A DNA stretch of 51,551 nt from Actinotignum timonense. Lineage in GTDB: Bacteria > Actinomycetota > Actinomycetes > Actinomycetales > Actinomycetaceae. Below the pieces are notes generated by a model. It made no database searches and was not told where the DNA came from. It was given only the letters and a program-made list of their open reading frames with translations. Made by a program: the position numbers and the translations under genes. Below are positions 19,290 to 27,231 of this stretch, in pieces (the stretch's first letter is position 1; each line of letters starts with the position of its first letter). The stretch spans positions 1,644,360 through 1,695,910 of the forward strand of contig NZ_LT706966.1 in NCBI RefSeq assembly GCF_900155575.1, written 5' to 3'.

Positions 19290-19810
19290 CGGAGAAGAAC
19301 GAAGTAACCCCGCCCGCGCCCGAGGCAACTGCTCCCGAGGCCACCCCGCCCGCAGCGGAAACTACCGCTACAGCGAGCGCGCCGGAGGCACCCGCGCCCA
19401 CAGCGGAAACTACCGCTACAGCGAGCGCGCCGGAGGCACCCGCGCCCACAGCGGATGAACGGATCGGCGAAGTGGTCTACACCGACGGTGATAGCCCGAT
19501 AGACGACGTTGATCCCTACCTCGTCCTCGAGGCGATGAAGGACGTTATCGATCCGGAACTCGGCGTCAATATCGTAGATCTTGGCCTCGTCTACGGGGTG
19601 ACCACGAACGGCCGCCACCTCCACCTCGATATGACCCTCACCTCGCCGGCCTGCCCGCTCACGGACGCGATCACCGACGGCATTATTATCGCCACGGAAG
19701 ATCTTGTGGACGACGTGGATATTAACTGGGTGTGGCTGCCGCCGTGGGGCCCGGAACGCATTACCGAAGACGGTCGCGATGATCTGCGCGCTCTCGGTTT
19801 CAATATTTAG
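19286..19810 (+). CDS. sufT: SufT-like MIP18/DUF59 protein with repetitive N-terminus
   Basis: A 174-residue protein. Residues about 74-174 are a MIP18/DUF59 domain (DPELGVNIVDLGLVYGV; cysteine C123 in SPACPLTD), the Fe-S maturation factor called SufT in Mycobacterium (Rv1466). Residues 1-60 are Ala/Pro/Thr/Glu-rich and contain an exact 48-bp tandem duplication. The ATG overlaps the sufU stop; a longer frame that starts inside sufU is rejected. Confidence 0.93.
   Translation: MTEKNEVTPPAPEATAPEATPPAAETTATASAPEAPAPTAETTATASAPEAPAPTADERIGEVVYTDGDSPIDDVDPYLVLEAMKDVIDPELGVNIVDLGLVYGVTTNGRHLHLDMTLTSPACPLTDAITDGIIIATEDLVDDVDINWVWLPPWGPERITEDGRDDLRALGFNI
19353..19448 (+). repeat. Exact 48-bp tandem duplication inside sufT
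   Basis: Two identical 48-bp copies (19353-19400 and 19401-19448) followed by the first seven bases of a third. Each encodes sixteen residues of the form AETTATASAPEAPAPT. Identity down to silent positions points to recent slippage. Confidence 0.95.
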
Positions 19811-19823
19811 TACGACGACGCCC

Positions 19824-19849
19824 GTGCGCCCAGAAAACTCTGGGCGCAC
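19824..19849. terminator. Hairpin between convergent sufT and metallopeptidase genes
   Basis: A perfect 11-bp stem, GTGCGCCCAGA and TCTGGGCGCAC, with a four-base loop. There is no T tract, but its place between convergent genes 14 bases after sufT fits a bidirectional terminator. Confidence 0.75.
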
Positions 19850-19872
19850 GCCGCACTTCCGCCAGCGCCTCT

Positions 19873-20766
19873 TTAGCGCCAGGTATTGCAGGCGTTGAAA
19901 TCGCCTGTTTCGTAGCCGGTTGTCAGTGCATCCATACGCTGGGCGGATGAGCCGTGGGAGAACTTTTCCGGGTTGACATCCATGCCGGCGCTTTCTTGGA
20001 TATGGTCATCGCCAATCGCGGCCGCGGCGTCAATCGCGCTGGCGAGCTGGTCACGGGTGGGAGCCTGGAGAATCGGGATCCCGCTGGCCGGATCAACCGT
20101 GCTGGCGGCGTGATGCAACCAGAGGCCGGCGTAGCAATCAGCCTGCAATTCCGAGCGCACCTGCGAAGAATCCGGGCCGGTATCGCGCGGATTGACACGC
20201 TCGAATACCCCGGTGAGATTCTGGATATGATGCCCGAATTCGTGGGCGACCACATAGGCCTGAACCAGGGTGGTGTTCTCCGCCCCGAAATTAGCTTCCA
20301 GTTCATCGAAGAACGTGGTGTCAAGGTAGACGGTTCCATCGGCGGGGCAGTAGAAGGGACCCACCTGACTGGAGGCATTCCCGCATCCGGTGCTCACCCC
20401 TTCAGAAAAGAGCGCAAAGCCAGGAAGCTCGTAACGGGTGCGCGCCGCGCGGGGCAGTTCCTTTTCCCAAAATGCATCGAGGGATTGGGCTACCGCCACC
20501 ATAAAGCATTCGGTGGAGGCATTGGCATCCGCTCCGGTACGGCACTTGTCCGCGAAATCGGAGGTGGTGGATTGCTGGACGGAGCTGCCCTGAGGGGAGG
20601 TGCCCTGGGTGATAGCAGCCGGCGGGGGAGCGCCGGTGACCATGTACCAAACCAGGGCAATAATAATTCCGGTGAGCCCGAAGCCTCCGCCAATCATGGC
20701 ACCGCGCCCACGTCCGCGATTTTGCACTCTCGCCCCGTCGAGGCGCACGCCGTCGTTAACACTCAT
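19873..20766 (-). CDS. Neutral zinc metallopeptidase (YpfJ family)
   Basis: A 297-residue membrane-anchored protein. One transmembrane segment lies at about 28-44 after a short Arg-rich cytoplasmic N-terminus. The active site is HEFGHHIQ (H175, E176, H179), and ELQADCYAG (E207, D210) downstream matches the third-ligand motif of this family. Cysteines at 75, 87, 128, 140 and 211 may form disulfides outside the membrane. A TAGGCT hexamer seven bases before the ATG indicates leaderless transcription. Physiological substrates are unknown. Confidence 0.9.
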   Translation of the reverse strand: MSVNDGVRLDGARVQNRGRGRGAMIGGGFGLTGIIIALVWYMVTGAPPPAAITQGTSPQGSSVQQSTTSDFADKCRTGADANASTECFMVAVAQSLDAFWEKELPRAARTRYELPGFALFSEGVSTGCGNASSQVGPFYCPADGTVYLDTTFFDELEANFGAENTTLVQAYVVAHEFGHHIQNLTGVFERVNPRDTGPDSSQVRSELQADCYAGLWLHHAASTVDPASGIPILQAPTRDQLASAIDAAAAIGDDHIQESAGMDVNPEKFSHGSSAQRMDALTTGYETGDFNACNTWR

Positions 20767-20812
20767 GGCTTCGAGCCTACCCTCCCGGCCCGGCCCCCGC
20801 GGCCCTTTTCCG

Positions 20813-21133
20813 TTAATACCGCGCGATAGCGTACCCGAGGGGAAGCGCCGCCACGATCACGCAGATGAGGCAGGCGAGGAAGCTCCATCCGGCCACCTTG
20901 CGGAAGCGCAGCTGCCCGGGAGTGGCGCGCTGTTCGCGCGAGAGCGTGACGGCGGTGAGAACCAGGCCCGCCACCGCGCCCAGCCAGGCGAGGAGTTGCA
21001 CGAGCAGCCGGCCGTGCCCGAGGAATACACAGGCCGCCGCACATACGGATATCACCACGGGCAGCACATAAGCGCCGTGGGTTTCCGGATGCTCGCCGGG
21101 ATCCGGTTCGGGCACTGAAGATGGTGTTGTCAC
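20813..21133 (-). CDS. Small membrane protein, unknown function
   Basis: About 106 residues with three hydrophobic segments (AYVLPVVISVCAAACVFLG; LLVQLLAWLGAVAGLVLTAV; AGWSFLACLICVIVAALPLG). The N-terminal 20 residues are Pro/Glu-rich. I chose GTG 21133 because GACAAT stands exactly six bases upstream, the leaderless pattern seen repeatedly here; an alternative GTG at 21166 has no signal. Not a family I recognise. Confidence 0.65.
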   Translation of the reverse strand: MTTPSSVPEPDPGEHPETHGAYVLPVVISVCAAACVFLGHGRLLVQLLAWLGAVAGLVLTAVTLSREQRATPGQLRFRKVAGWSFLACLICVIVAALPLGYAIARY

Positions 21134-21165
21134 CTGTCCATTGTCCCGCGTGCGAGCCGCGGGCA

Positions 21166-21279
21166 CCAGTGGCGCGCTGCCGTGACACCACCTGCCAGCC
21201 GTGACACCACCTCCAAGCCGAGGCCCATCGGCGGCACAGGCGACCGGACCATCGCACGCCAGTGGCGCGCTGCCGTGAC
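21166..21279. repeat. 21-bp direct repeat in spacer
   Basis: CCAGTGGCGCGCTGCCGTGAC occurs at 21166-21186 and again at 21259-21279, 93 bases apart. A shorter unit, GCCGTGACACCACCT, is also repeated in tandem near 21179-21208. The spacer otherwise holds no gene. Confidence 0.9.
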
Positions 21280-21324
21280 CGGCAATGCGGCCCGCGCGCG
21301 ATTTTCTCGGTAAAGTAAGCCCTT

Positions 21325-22938
21325 GTGATTACGGCTTCTGATCTCACAATCCGCATCGGCACGCGTGAACTTGTCCAGCACGCCAGTTTTCAGGTCCACA
21401 AGGGTATGCGCGTGGGCCTGGTGGGGCGTAACGGCGCGGGCAAAACCACGATGACCCGCCTGCTGGCGGGCGAAGGCACCACCTCGGATGCTGTTGATTA
21501 CGAAGGGACTCTGCACCGCAGCGGCACCATCGCCTACCTCCCGCAAGATACTCACGATGGGGATCCGAACCAGATTGCCCGGGATCGCATCCTGGAGGCC
21601 CGCGGAATCGACGCCACGATCCGCCGTATCCGCAAGGCGGAAAAGGATATGGCCGAATGCACCGGTACCCGCCAGCAAAAAGCCATGGAACGCTACGTAC
21701 GCCTGGACCAAGAGTTCACCGCAGCCGGGGGCTGGGCCGCCAATGCCCAGGCTTCCCAAATGGCCGCGGCTCTGGGCCTGGACGAGCGCATTCTCAACCA
21801 GCCCCTGGGCACCCTTTCGGGTGGGCAGCGCCGCCGCGTCGATCTGGCGCGGGTGCTTTTTTCCCAGGCAGATACGCTGCTTCTGGACGAACCGACCAAC
21901 CACCTCGACCACGATTCTCTCCTGTGGCTGCGCGATTACCTCGCGAATTATTCGGGTGGTTTCGTGGTGATTTCCCACTCGGTGGATCTGCTGGAAGAAA
22001 CGGTCACGGCGGTATGGCATTTGGATGCCAACCGGGCGGCCCTCGACCAGTACGCGATGGGCTGGTCGGCCTACCTCAAGCAGCGCGAAACAGATGAGCG
22101 CCGGCGCCGGCAGATGCGCGCCAATGCCGAAAAGAAAGCGGATCATTTGCTGGCGCAGGCCAATAAGATGCGCGCGAAGGCCACGAAGGCGGTTGCCGCG
22201 CAGAATATGGCGAAACGCGCGGAGAAGCTTCTTGAGGGATTGGAAGAAGAACGCGCGGACGACAAAGTAGCAGCGCTGCGTTTCCCCGAGCCGGCACCCT
22301 GCGGGAAAACACCGCTGCGGGCCCGGGGCCTGTCGAAATCCTACGGTTCCCTGGAGGTGTTCACCGGCGTTGATTTGGCGATCGACCGCGGTTCGCGCGT
22401 CGTCGTTCTTGGTCTCAACGGCGCGGGCAAAACCACGCTATTGCGTTTACTGTACGGAACGGAAACCCCGGACACCGGTGAAGTGCTCCCCGGGCACGGC
22501 CTCAAGCTGGGCTATTACGCGCAGGAACACGATTTTATCGATACGGATAAAACTGTGGTTGATAATTTGCGTTACGTCGCCCCGGAGTTCGACGAAACAG
22601 GCTTACGTACCGTGCTCGGTTCCTTTTTGTTTTCGGGCGACGACGCCGATAAACCCGCCCGCGTCCTCTCCGGCGGTGAAAAGACCCGCCTGGCTTTGGC
22701 CATGCTGGTGGTTTCACGCGCCAATGTGCTGTTGCTGGACGAACCAACGAATAATCTTGACCCGGCCTCCCGGGAGAAAATCCTTGGCGCCCTGGGCAAG
22801 TACGAAGGCGCCGTCGTGCTCGTCACGCACGACGAAGGTGCCGTGACCGCGCTCAATCCCGAGCGAGTGCTTCTCCTCCCGGACGGGGACGAAGATTTGT
22901 GGAGCGACGACTATCTGGAGTTGGTTTCCCTCGCCTAG
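21325..22938 (+). CDS. ABC-F family ATPase
   Basis: A 537-residue soluble protein with two ATPase domains and no membrane part, so an ABC-F translation or resistance factor rather than a transporter. Domain 1 has GRNGAGKTT, LSGGQRRRVDLARVLF and LLLDEPTNHLD. Domain 2 has GLNGAGKTT, LSGGEKTRLALAMLVV and LLLDEPTNNLD. The interdomain linker (about 245-315) is a charged helix pair that would probe the ribosome. Start is GTG 21325 with TAAAGT eight bases before it and no Shine-Dalgarno. Antibiotic resistance cannot be claimed from sequence. Confidence 0.93.
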   Translation: MITASDLTIRIGTRELVQHASFQVHKGMRVGLVGRNGAGKTTMTRLLAGEGTTSDAVDYEGTLHRSGTIAYLPQDTHDGDPNQIARDRILEARGIDATIRRIRKAEKDMAECTGTRQQKAMERYVRLDQEFTAAGGWAANAQASQMAAALGLDERILNQPLGTLSGGQRRRVDLARVLFSQADTLLLDEPTNHLDHDSLLWLRDYLANYSGGFVVISHSVDLLEETVTAVWHLDANRAALDQYAMGWSAYLKQRETDERRRRQMRANAEKKADHLLAQANKMRAKATKAVAAQNMAKRAEKLLEGLEEERADDKVAALRFPEPAPCGKTPLRARGLSKSYGSLEVFTGVDLAIDRGSRVVVLGLNGAGKTTLLRLLYGTETPDTGEVLPGHGLKLGYYAQEHDFIDTDKTVVDNLRYVAPEFDETGLRTVLGSFLFSGDDADKPARVLSGGEKTRLALAMLVVSRANVLLLDEPTNNLDPASREKILGALGKYEGAVVLVTHDEGAVTALNPERVLLLPDGDEDLWSDDYLELVSLA

Positions 22939-22944
22939 TACGGC

Positions 22945-22977
22945 TGTGCCCGGTACCGGAAACCGATACCGGGCACA
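22945..22977. terminator. Hairpin between convergent ABC-F and glgC genes
   Basis: TGTGCCCGGTACCGG pairs with CCGATACCGGGCACA across a three-base AAA loop with one mismatch. It begins six bases after the ABC-F stop and has no T tract. It likely terminates transcription from the left and perhaps from both sides. Confidence 0.75.
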
Positions 22978-23037
22978 CATACTAGCCTGAAGCTAGGCAA
23001 GCGGTGCAAACACTGAATAACTCAGGCGCGCAACCGC

Positions 23038-24288
23038 TTAGCGGCGCACCACCGCATTCTTGGGAACCACGACCACGCCGCCTTCCGAGACGTAGAAACC
23101 GCGTTCGCGGTCATAATCGTGATTGACACCCAGCTGCGCACCTTCTTCGATCTGGACATTCTTATCCACGATGGCACGAATAACGGTGGCATTGCGGCCC
23201 ACGTTCACGCCGTCCAGCAGCACCGATTCACGCACCGAGGACCAGGAATTCACCCGCACCCCGGGGGAGAGCACCGATCCGATCACTTCGCCACCGGAGA
23301 CGATAACACCGGGGGAAACAATGGAATCCAGGGCGTGCCCGAGGCGTTCGTGATGCCCGTACACGAATTTTGCGGGCGGCAACCCGGTGTAGCCGGTCAG
23401 GATCGGCCAGCGCTCGTTGTACAGGTTGAAATCCGGAGTAACGGAAATAAGATCCATATTCGCCGCGTAGTAGGCATCAATGGTACCCACGTCACGCCAG
23501 TAGTCCTTATCCCGTTCACCTTCACCGGGGATGCGGTTATAGGTGAAATCGTAGACGCCGCAATTACCGGCTTCCACGAATCGCGGAACAATGCTGCCAC
23601 CCATATCATGGGCGGAACTGGGATCCGCAGCATCATTCTGGAGGGCCTCAACCAGCGCATCAGTGTTGAAAATGTAATTGCCCATGGAGGCCAGGAACTG
23701 ATCCGGGGCTTCTTCCAGGCCCAAACCGGAGGTATCCTGCGGCTTTTCCAGGAAGCGGGAAACCTTCTGGTGGTTTTCCGCATCCACATCAATAACACCG
23801 AAGGAAGGGGCCAGTTCCAGCGGCTGGCGAATACCGGCGATGGTCAGGTCGAAACCGGATTCCACATGCTGGTCCATCATCTGGGAGAAGTCCATGCGGT
23901 AGATATTGTCTGCTCCGGTTACGAGCACAACATCGGGCCGTTCATCATCGATGACGTTCATGGACTGGTAAATGGCATCCGCACTTCCGGAGAACCACCC
24001 CTTGCCGCGCCGCTGCTGGGCGGGAACCGGGGCCACATAATTGCCCAAGAGGTTGGACATACGCCAGGTTCTCGTAATATGGCGGTCCAGCGAATGCGAC
24101 TTGTACTGGGTAAGCACGATGATCTGGAGATATCCAGAATTCACGATGTTACTCAGCGCAAAGTCAATCAGCCGGTAAATGCCCCCGAAAGGAACCGCGG
24201 GTTTCGCTCGATCTTCAGTGAGCGGCATTAAACGCTTGCCTTCGCCTCCCGCAAGGACGATGGCCAGAACGCGTAAATCTCTCCTCAT
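23038..24288 (-). CDS. glgC: Glucose-1-phosphate adenylyltransferase
   Basis: A 416-residue ADP-glucose pyrophosphorylase. The N-terminal nucleotidyltransferase motif is [34 protein letters not shown] and [17 protein letters not shown] follow, and the C-terminal beta-helix includes [27 protein letters not shown]. Product ADP-glucose feeds GlgM encoded divergently, as with Rv1213/Rv1212c. The ATG has no Shine-Dalgarno, while TACGCT stands exactly six bases upstream, so leaderless initiation is likely. A 20-residue longer frame is rejected. Confidence 0.95.
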   Translation of the reverse strand: MRRDLRVLAIVLAGGEGKRLMPLTEDRAKPAVPFGGIYRLIDFALSNIVNSGYLQIIVLTQYKSHSLDRHITRTWRMSNLLGNYVAPVPAQQRRGKGWFSGSADAIYQSMNVIDDERPDVVLVTGADNIYRMDFSQMMDQHVESGFDLTIAGIRQPLELAPSFGVIDVDAENHQKVSRFLEKPQDTSGLGLEEAPDQFLASMGNYIFNTDALVEALQNDAADPSSAHDMGGSIVPRFVEAGNCGVYDFTYNRIPGEGERDKDYWRDVGTIDAYYAANMDLISVTPDFNLYNERWPILTGYTGLPPAKFVYGHHERLGHALDSIVSPGVIVSGGEVIGSVLSPGVRVNSWSSVRESVLLDGVNVGRNATVIRAIVDKNVQIEEGAQLGVNHDYDRERGFYVSEGGVVVVPKNAVVRR

Positions 24289-24427
24289 GACTACAGCGTA
24301 CCGTAAAACGTGAAGTTGAACACCCGCTTCCAGAAGGAACGTGGACAAGTCGTGTGCCGGTCCACGCTGTGGATAAATGGGGCCCGCGGCTGTGTTTCCG
24401 GGGGTGGTGGGTTACCCTTGAAGTAGT

Positions 24428-24460
24428 ACGCTCGCATGATCCGCTTCGTGGGGAAGCGGA
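24428..24460 (+). promoter_or_regulatory. glgM promoter and 5'-terminal hairpin
   Basis: TACGCT (24428-24433) is a likely -10. The expected start near 24440 coincides with a hairpin of TCCGCTTC (24440-24447) and GAAGCGGA (24453-24460). The glgM mRNA would thus carry a stable stem at its 5' end and a leader of about 47 nt. Confidence 0.5.
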
Positions 24461-24486
24461 CGGCGGCGAAGAAGCCGGAGGCAACC

Positions 24487-25734
24487 ATGCGCATTGATTT
24501 ACTTACTCGCGAATACCCCCCGCATGTGTACGGAGGGGCGGGAGTTCACGTGACCGAGCTTTCCCGTGTGCTCGCCCAGCATGCTGATATTCACGTACGT
24601 GCCTTTGATGGTCCGCGCGCTCCTTCTGAGAACAAAGACGTTCCCGCGGGTGTAGCGCTGGAGGGCTATGACTACCTCAAGGAACTTGAGGGCGCGAACG
24701 CGGCCGTGCGCACCATGGGTGTTGATCTCAATATGGTCACGGATGTGGAAGGTGCGGATCTGGTGCACTCCCACACCTGGTACGCGAATTTCGCCGGGCA
24801 TATCGCTTCGATTCTTTACGGTATTCCGCATGTGATTTCCGCGCATTCCCTGGAACCGCTGCGCCCGTGGAAACGTGAACAGCTCGGGGGTGGCTACCAG
24901 CTGAGCTCCTGGGTGGAAAAAACTGCCTACGAATCCGCGGCCGGAATCGTGGCGGTATCGCACGCGATGCGCTCGGATATTTTGCGCTGCTACCCGAATA
25001 TTGCACCCGAGCGGGTGCGGGTGATTCATAACGGTATCGATTTGAATACCTGGAAAGCTCCGGAAACCAGCGCGGAAAAAGAAGATGCCCGCCGGTATTT
25101 CGCCAGCTACGGCCTGGATCCGGATCGGCCCACTATTATGTTCGTTGGGCGTATTACCCGCCAGAAGGGCGTGCCGGGGCTGCTGCGCGCGCTGCGCCAG
25201 GTTGATAAGGGCGTCCAGGTGGTGCTGTGCGCCGGGGCTCCCGATACCCCTGAAATCTTGGAGGAAACAAAGGCTCTCGTGGCGAAGCTGCAGGCCGAAC
25301 GTGAAGGCGTGGTCTGGATTGACGATATGCTCAGCCAGGATCGTATTGTCGCCCTGGAATCGTGCTGCACCACTTTTGTTACCCCCTCCATTTATGAGCC
25401 GCTCGGCATTGTTAACCTGGAGGCGATGGCGGTGGGGCTTCCGGTGGTCGGCACCGAAACCGGGGGAATTCCCGATTGCATCGTGCACGGAACCACCGGG
25501 CTGCTTGTTCCTATCGAACAGGCTCAGGACGGCACCGGCACCCCGCTCAACCCCGAGCAATTCGAGGCAGATCTGGCCGCGGCTCTCAACGAGGTGTGCT
25601 CCGATCAGGAGCGGGCCGCGCAGATGGGCCTGGCTGGCCGCCGCCGGGTGGAGGACCATTTCTCCTGGGAAGCTATCGGCGAAAAAACCATGGAGTTCTA
25701 CCGCGAACTCGTGGATAACTATCCGCGGCGCTAA
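24487..25734 (+). CDS. glgM: GT4 glycosyltransferase, GlgM/GlgA type (maltose-1-phosphate synthase)
   Basis: A 415-residue GT-B glycosyltransferase. The N-terminal donor loop is EYPPHVYGGAGVHVTELSR; the C-terminal motif is EPLGIVNLEAMAVGLPVVGTETGGIPD. The actinobacterial form beside glgC makes alpha-maltose-1-phosphate from ADP-glucose and glucose-1-phosphate, feeding the GlgE route; older annotations call it glycogen synthase GlgA. ATG 24487 has GGAGG six bases upstream. An earlier in-frame ATG at 24436 would add 17 residues outside the family start. Confidence 0.92.
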   Translation: MRIDLLTREYPPHVYGGAGVHVTELSRVLAQHADIHVRAFDGPRAPSENKDVPAGVALEGYDYLKELEGANAAVRTMGVDLNMVTDVEGADLVHSHTWYANFAGHIASILYGIPHVISAHSLEPLRPWKREQLGGGYQLSSWVEKTAYESAAGIVAVSHAMRSDILRCYPNIAPERVRVIHNGIDLNTWKAPETSAEKEDARRYFASYGLDPDRPTIMFVGRITRQKGVPGLLRALRQVDKGVQVVLCAGAPDTPEILEETKALVAKLQAEREGVVWIDDMLSQDRIVALESCCTTFVTPSIYEPLGIVNLEAMAVGLPVVGTETGGIPDCIVHGTTGLLVPIEQAQDGTGTPLNPEQFEADLAAALNEVCSDQERAAQMGLAGRRRVEDHFSWEAIGEKTMEFYRELVDNYPRR

Positions 25735-25769
25735 CCGGTTATGTCGTAGCGGCACGCTATTCTAGAACC

Positions 25770-26555
25770 ATGGGTGACGTGCTGTCTTTGAAAGATGTAA
25801 CGCTGCGCCGCGGGGCTACGGAAATCCTCCGCTCGGTATCCTGGGATGTTAATTCCGGGGAACGCTGGGTGATTTTCGGGCCCAACGGCGCCGGGAAAAC
25901 CACGCTCATACAGGTGGCCGCCGCGCGGCTCTTCCCCAGTTCGGGAAGCGTGGAGCTCATGGGCGAACGCCTCGGCACGGTGGATGTGCGGGAGCTGCGC
26001 AGCGCCGTGGGGGTAACCTCGGCCGGGATTGATGCCCGCATCCCCGGGGGTGAAACCGTTTTCCAAGCGGTGCGCACCGCCGCCTACGGGCATCTGGCCG
26101 CCTGGAATGAGGAGTACGACGCCGCAGATGACGCCCGTGCCCGCGCCATGTTGCGCAGGCTCGGTTTACGGGACCTCGAGGATCGTAAAGTTGCGCACCT
26201 TTCGTCCGGGGAACGTAAACGCTTAGGGATCGCGCGGGCCCTCATGCCCAATCCGGAAGTCCTTATTCTGGATGAACCCACCTCGGGCCTGGATCTGGGT
26301 GGGCGCGAACGCCTGCTGGCCACCCTCTCGCGGCTGGCCGGAGCAGCGTACGCCCCGGCCATGCTGCTGGTTACCCACCACGTGGAGGAAATCCCGGTCG
26401 GCTTTACCCATATGCTGCTCCTCAAAGCGGGCAGTGTGGTGGCGGCCGGGCCGCTAGCGGAAGTTCTGACTTCCACGCAGCTCTCGGAGGCATTTGATTA
26501 TCCGCTCCGGGTGGAAGAAAACGCGGGTCGGTATACCGCGCGCGCTGCCCGCTAG
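25770..26555 (+). CDS. Orphan ABC transporter ATP-binding protein
   Basis: A 261-residue single ATPase. Walker A is GPNGAGKTT, signature LSSGERKRLGIARAL, Walker B VLILDEPTSGLD and switch LLVTHHVEEIPVGF. It resembles the ModF/YlmA-like solitary ATPases. No permease or binding protein is nearby, so the partner is unknown. TATTCT at 25758-25763, exactly six bases before the ATG, indicates a leaderless transcript. Confidence 0.88.
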   Translation: MGDVLSLKDVTLRRGATEILRSVSWDVNSGERWVIFGPNGAGKTTLIQVAAARLFPSSGSVELMGERLGTVDVRELRSAVGVTSAGIDARIPGGETVFQAVRTAAYGHLAAWNEEYDAADDARARAMLRRLGLRDLEDRKVAHLSSGERKRLGIARALMPNPEVLILDEPTSGLDLGGRERLLATLSRLAGAAYAPAMLLVTHHVEEIPVGFTHMLLLKAGSVVAAGPLAEVLTSTQLSEAFDYPLRVEENAGRYTARAAR

Positions 26556-26668
26556 GGGAATCTGGGGCGCGGTATATCTGTAGCCCGGGCTATTTCGCGG
26601 GCAGAATATCCGTTATTCCGCGCTCAGTAGATTTTCCGCTCGGTATATCCGAGGCGCAGGGTGTCCGG

Positions 26669-26743
26669 TAGCATGGCACCAGAGGACGAAGAGGCCCGGA
26701 GCCGAAGAACCGGCTGGGTGGAACTCTCAGGAAAGGGAGAACA
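26669..26743 (+). promoter_or_regulatory. nfeD leader with glycine-riboswitch-like 3' motif
   Basis: TAGCAT (26669-26674) is a candidate -10, giving a leader of about 63 nt. It contains GCCGAAG (26701-26707) and, 16 bases on, CTCTCAGGAAA (26724-26734), the order and wording of the conserved half of glycine aptamers. AGCCG (26700-26704) pairs with CGGCT (26711-26715). CTCTC can pair with GGGAG (26735-26739), which is the nfeD Shine-Dalgarno. The 5' GGAGAG-type half and a tandem second aptamer are not evident, so this is a resemblance, not a confirmed riboswitch. Confidence 0.4.
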
Positions 26744-27166
26744 ATGACGTGGCAAATTTGGGTCATCGCCGGGTTAGCACTCGCAATTGTTGAGATGTTT
26801 ACCCTCGATTTCACTTTCCTTATGCTGGGGCTAGCTGCCCTGGCCACCGCGGGAGTGGCCCTGGGAACAGATGTCCTGTGGATCCAGATCATCGCCTACG
26901 GAATTTTCGCTCTTATCCTCTTGTTTTTCGCCCGTCCCTGGGCGCGCCGCCACATCAACCCGCGCGGCGCCGCCGTCGGCAATGTGGAGGCGCAGGTGGG
27001 CCGGCGTGCTTACGCACTTACGGAGATTACCGAGCGTGGCGGGCGCGTGAAAATTGGCGGAGATGAATGGAGTGCCCGCACCGCTGCGGGGCGCATCCCG
27101 GAGGGCGGCGTCGTACTTGTGCAAGCAATTGACGGTGCCACCGCAATCGTGACCCCGGAATCATAA
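26744..27166 (+). CDS. NfeD family membrane protein
   Basis: A 140-residue protein with three hydrophobic stretches (about 4-20, 26-42, 47-64), then a C-terminal OB-fold NfeD domain (GNVEAQVGRRAYALTE, GGDEWSAR, VLVQAIDGATAIV). NfeD proteins are usually encoded beside SPFH proteins and modulate them; that pairing is present here. GGGAG sits five bases before the ATG. Confidence 0.92.
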   Translation: MTWQIWVIAGLALAIVEMFTLDFTFLMLGLAALATAGVALGTDVLWIQIIAYGIFALILLFFARPWARRHINPRGAAVGNVEAQVGRRAYALTEITERGGRVKIGGDEWSARTAAGRIPEGGVVLVQAIDGATAIVTPES

Positions 27167-27231
27167 GTTTTATCTGCTTCACGTACCACCGAAAAGTCAC
27201 CGAGGCCGCCTAGCGGCACAAAGGAAAAATC

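Noticed and set aside
21325-22938. Antibiotic resistance determinant
   Set aside because: The ABC-F group includes housekeeping translation factors; nothing in the sequence points to resistance.
23119-24231. A 370-residue plus-strand open frame across glgC
   Set aside because: glgC on the other strand has all its catalytic motifs; this frame has none.
25770-26555. Full ABC importer operon
   Set aside because: No permease or binding-protein gene lies on either side, so only an orphan ATPase can be claimed.
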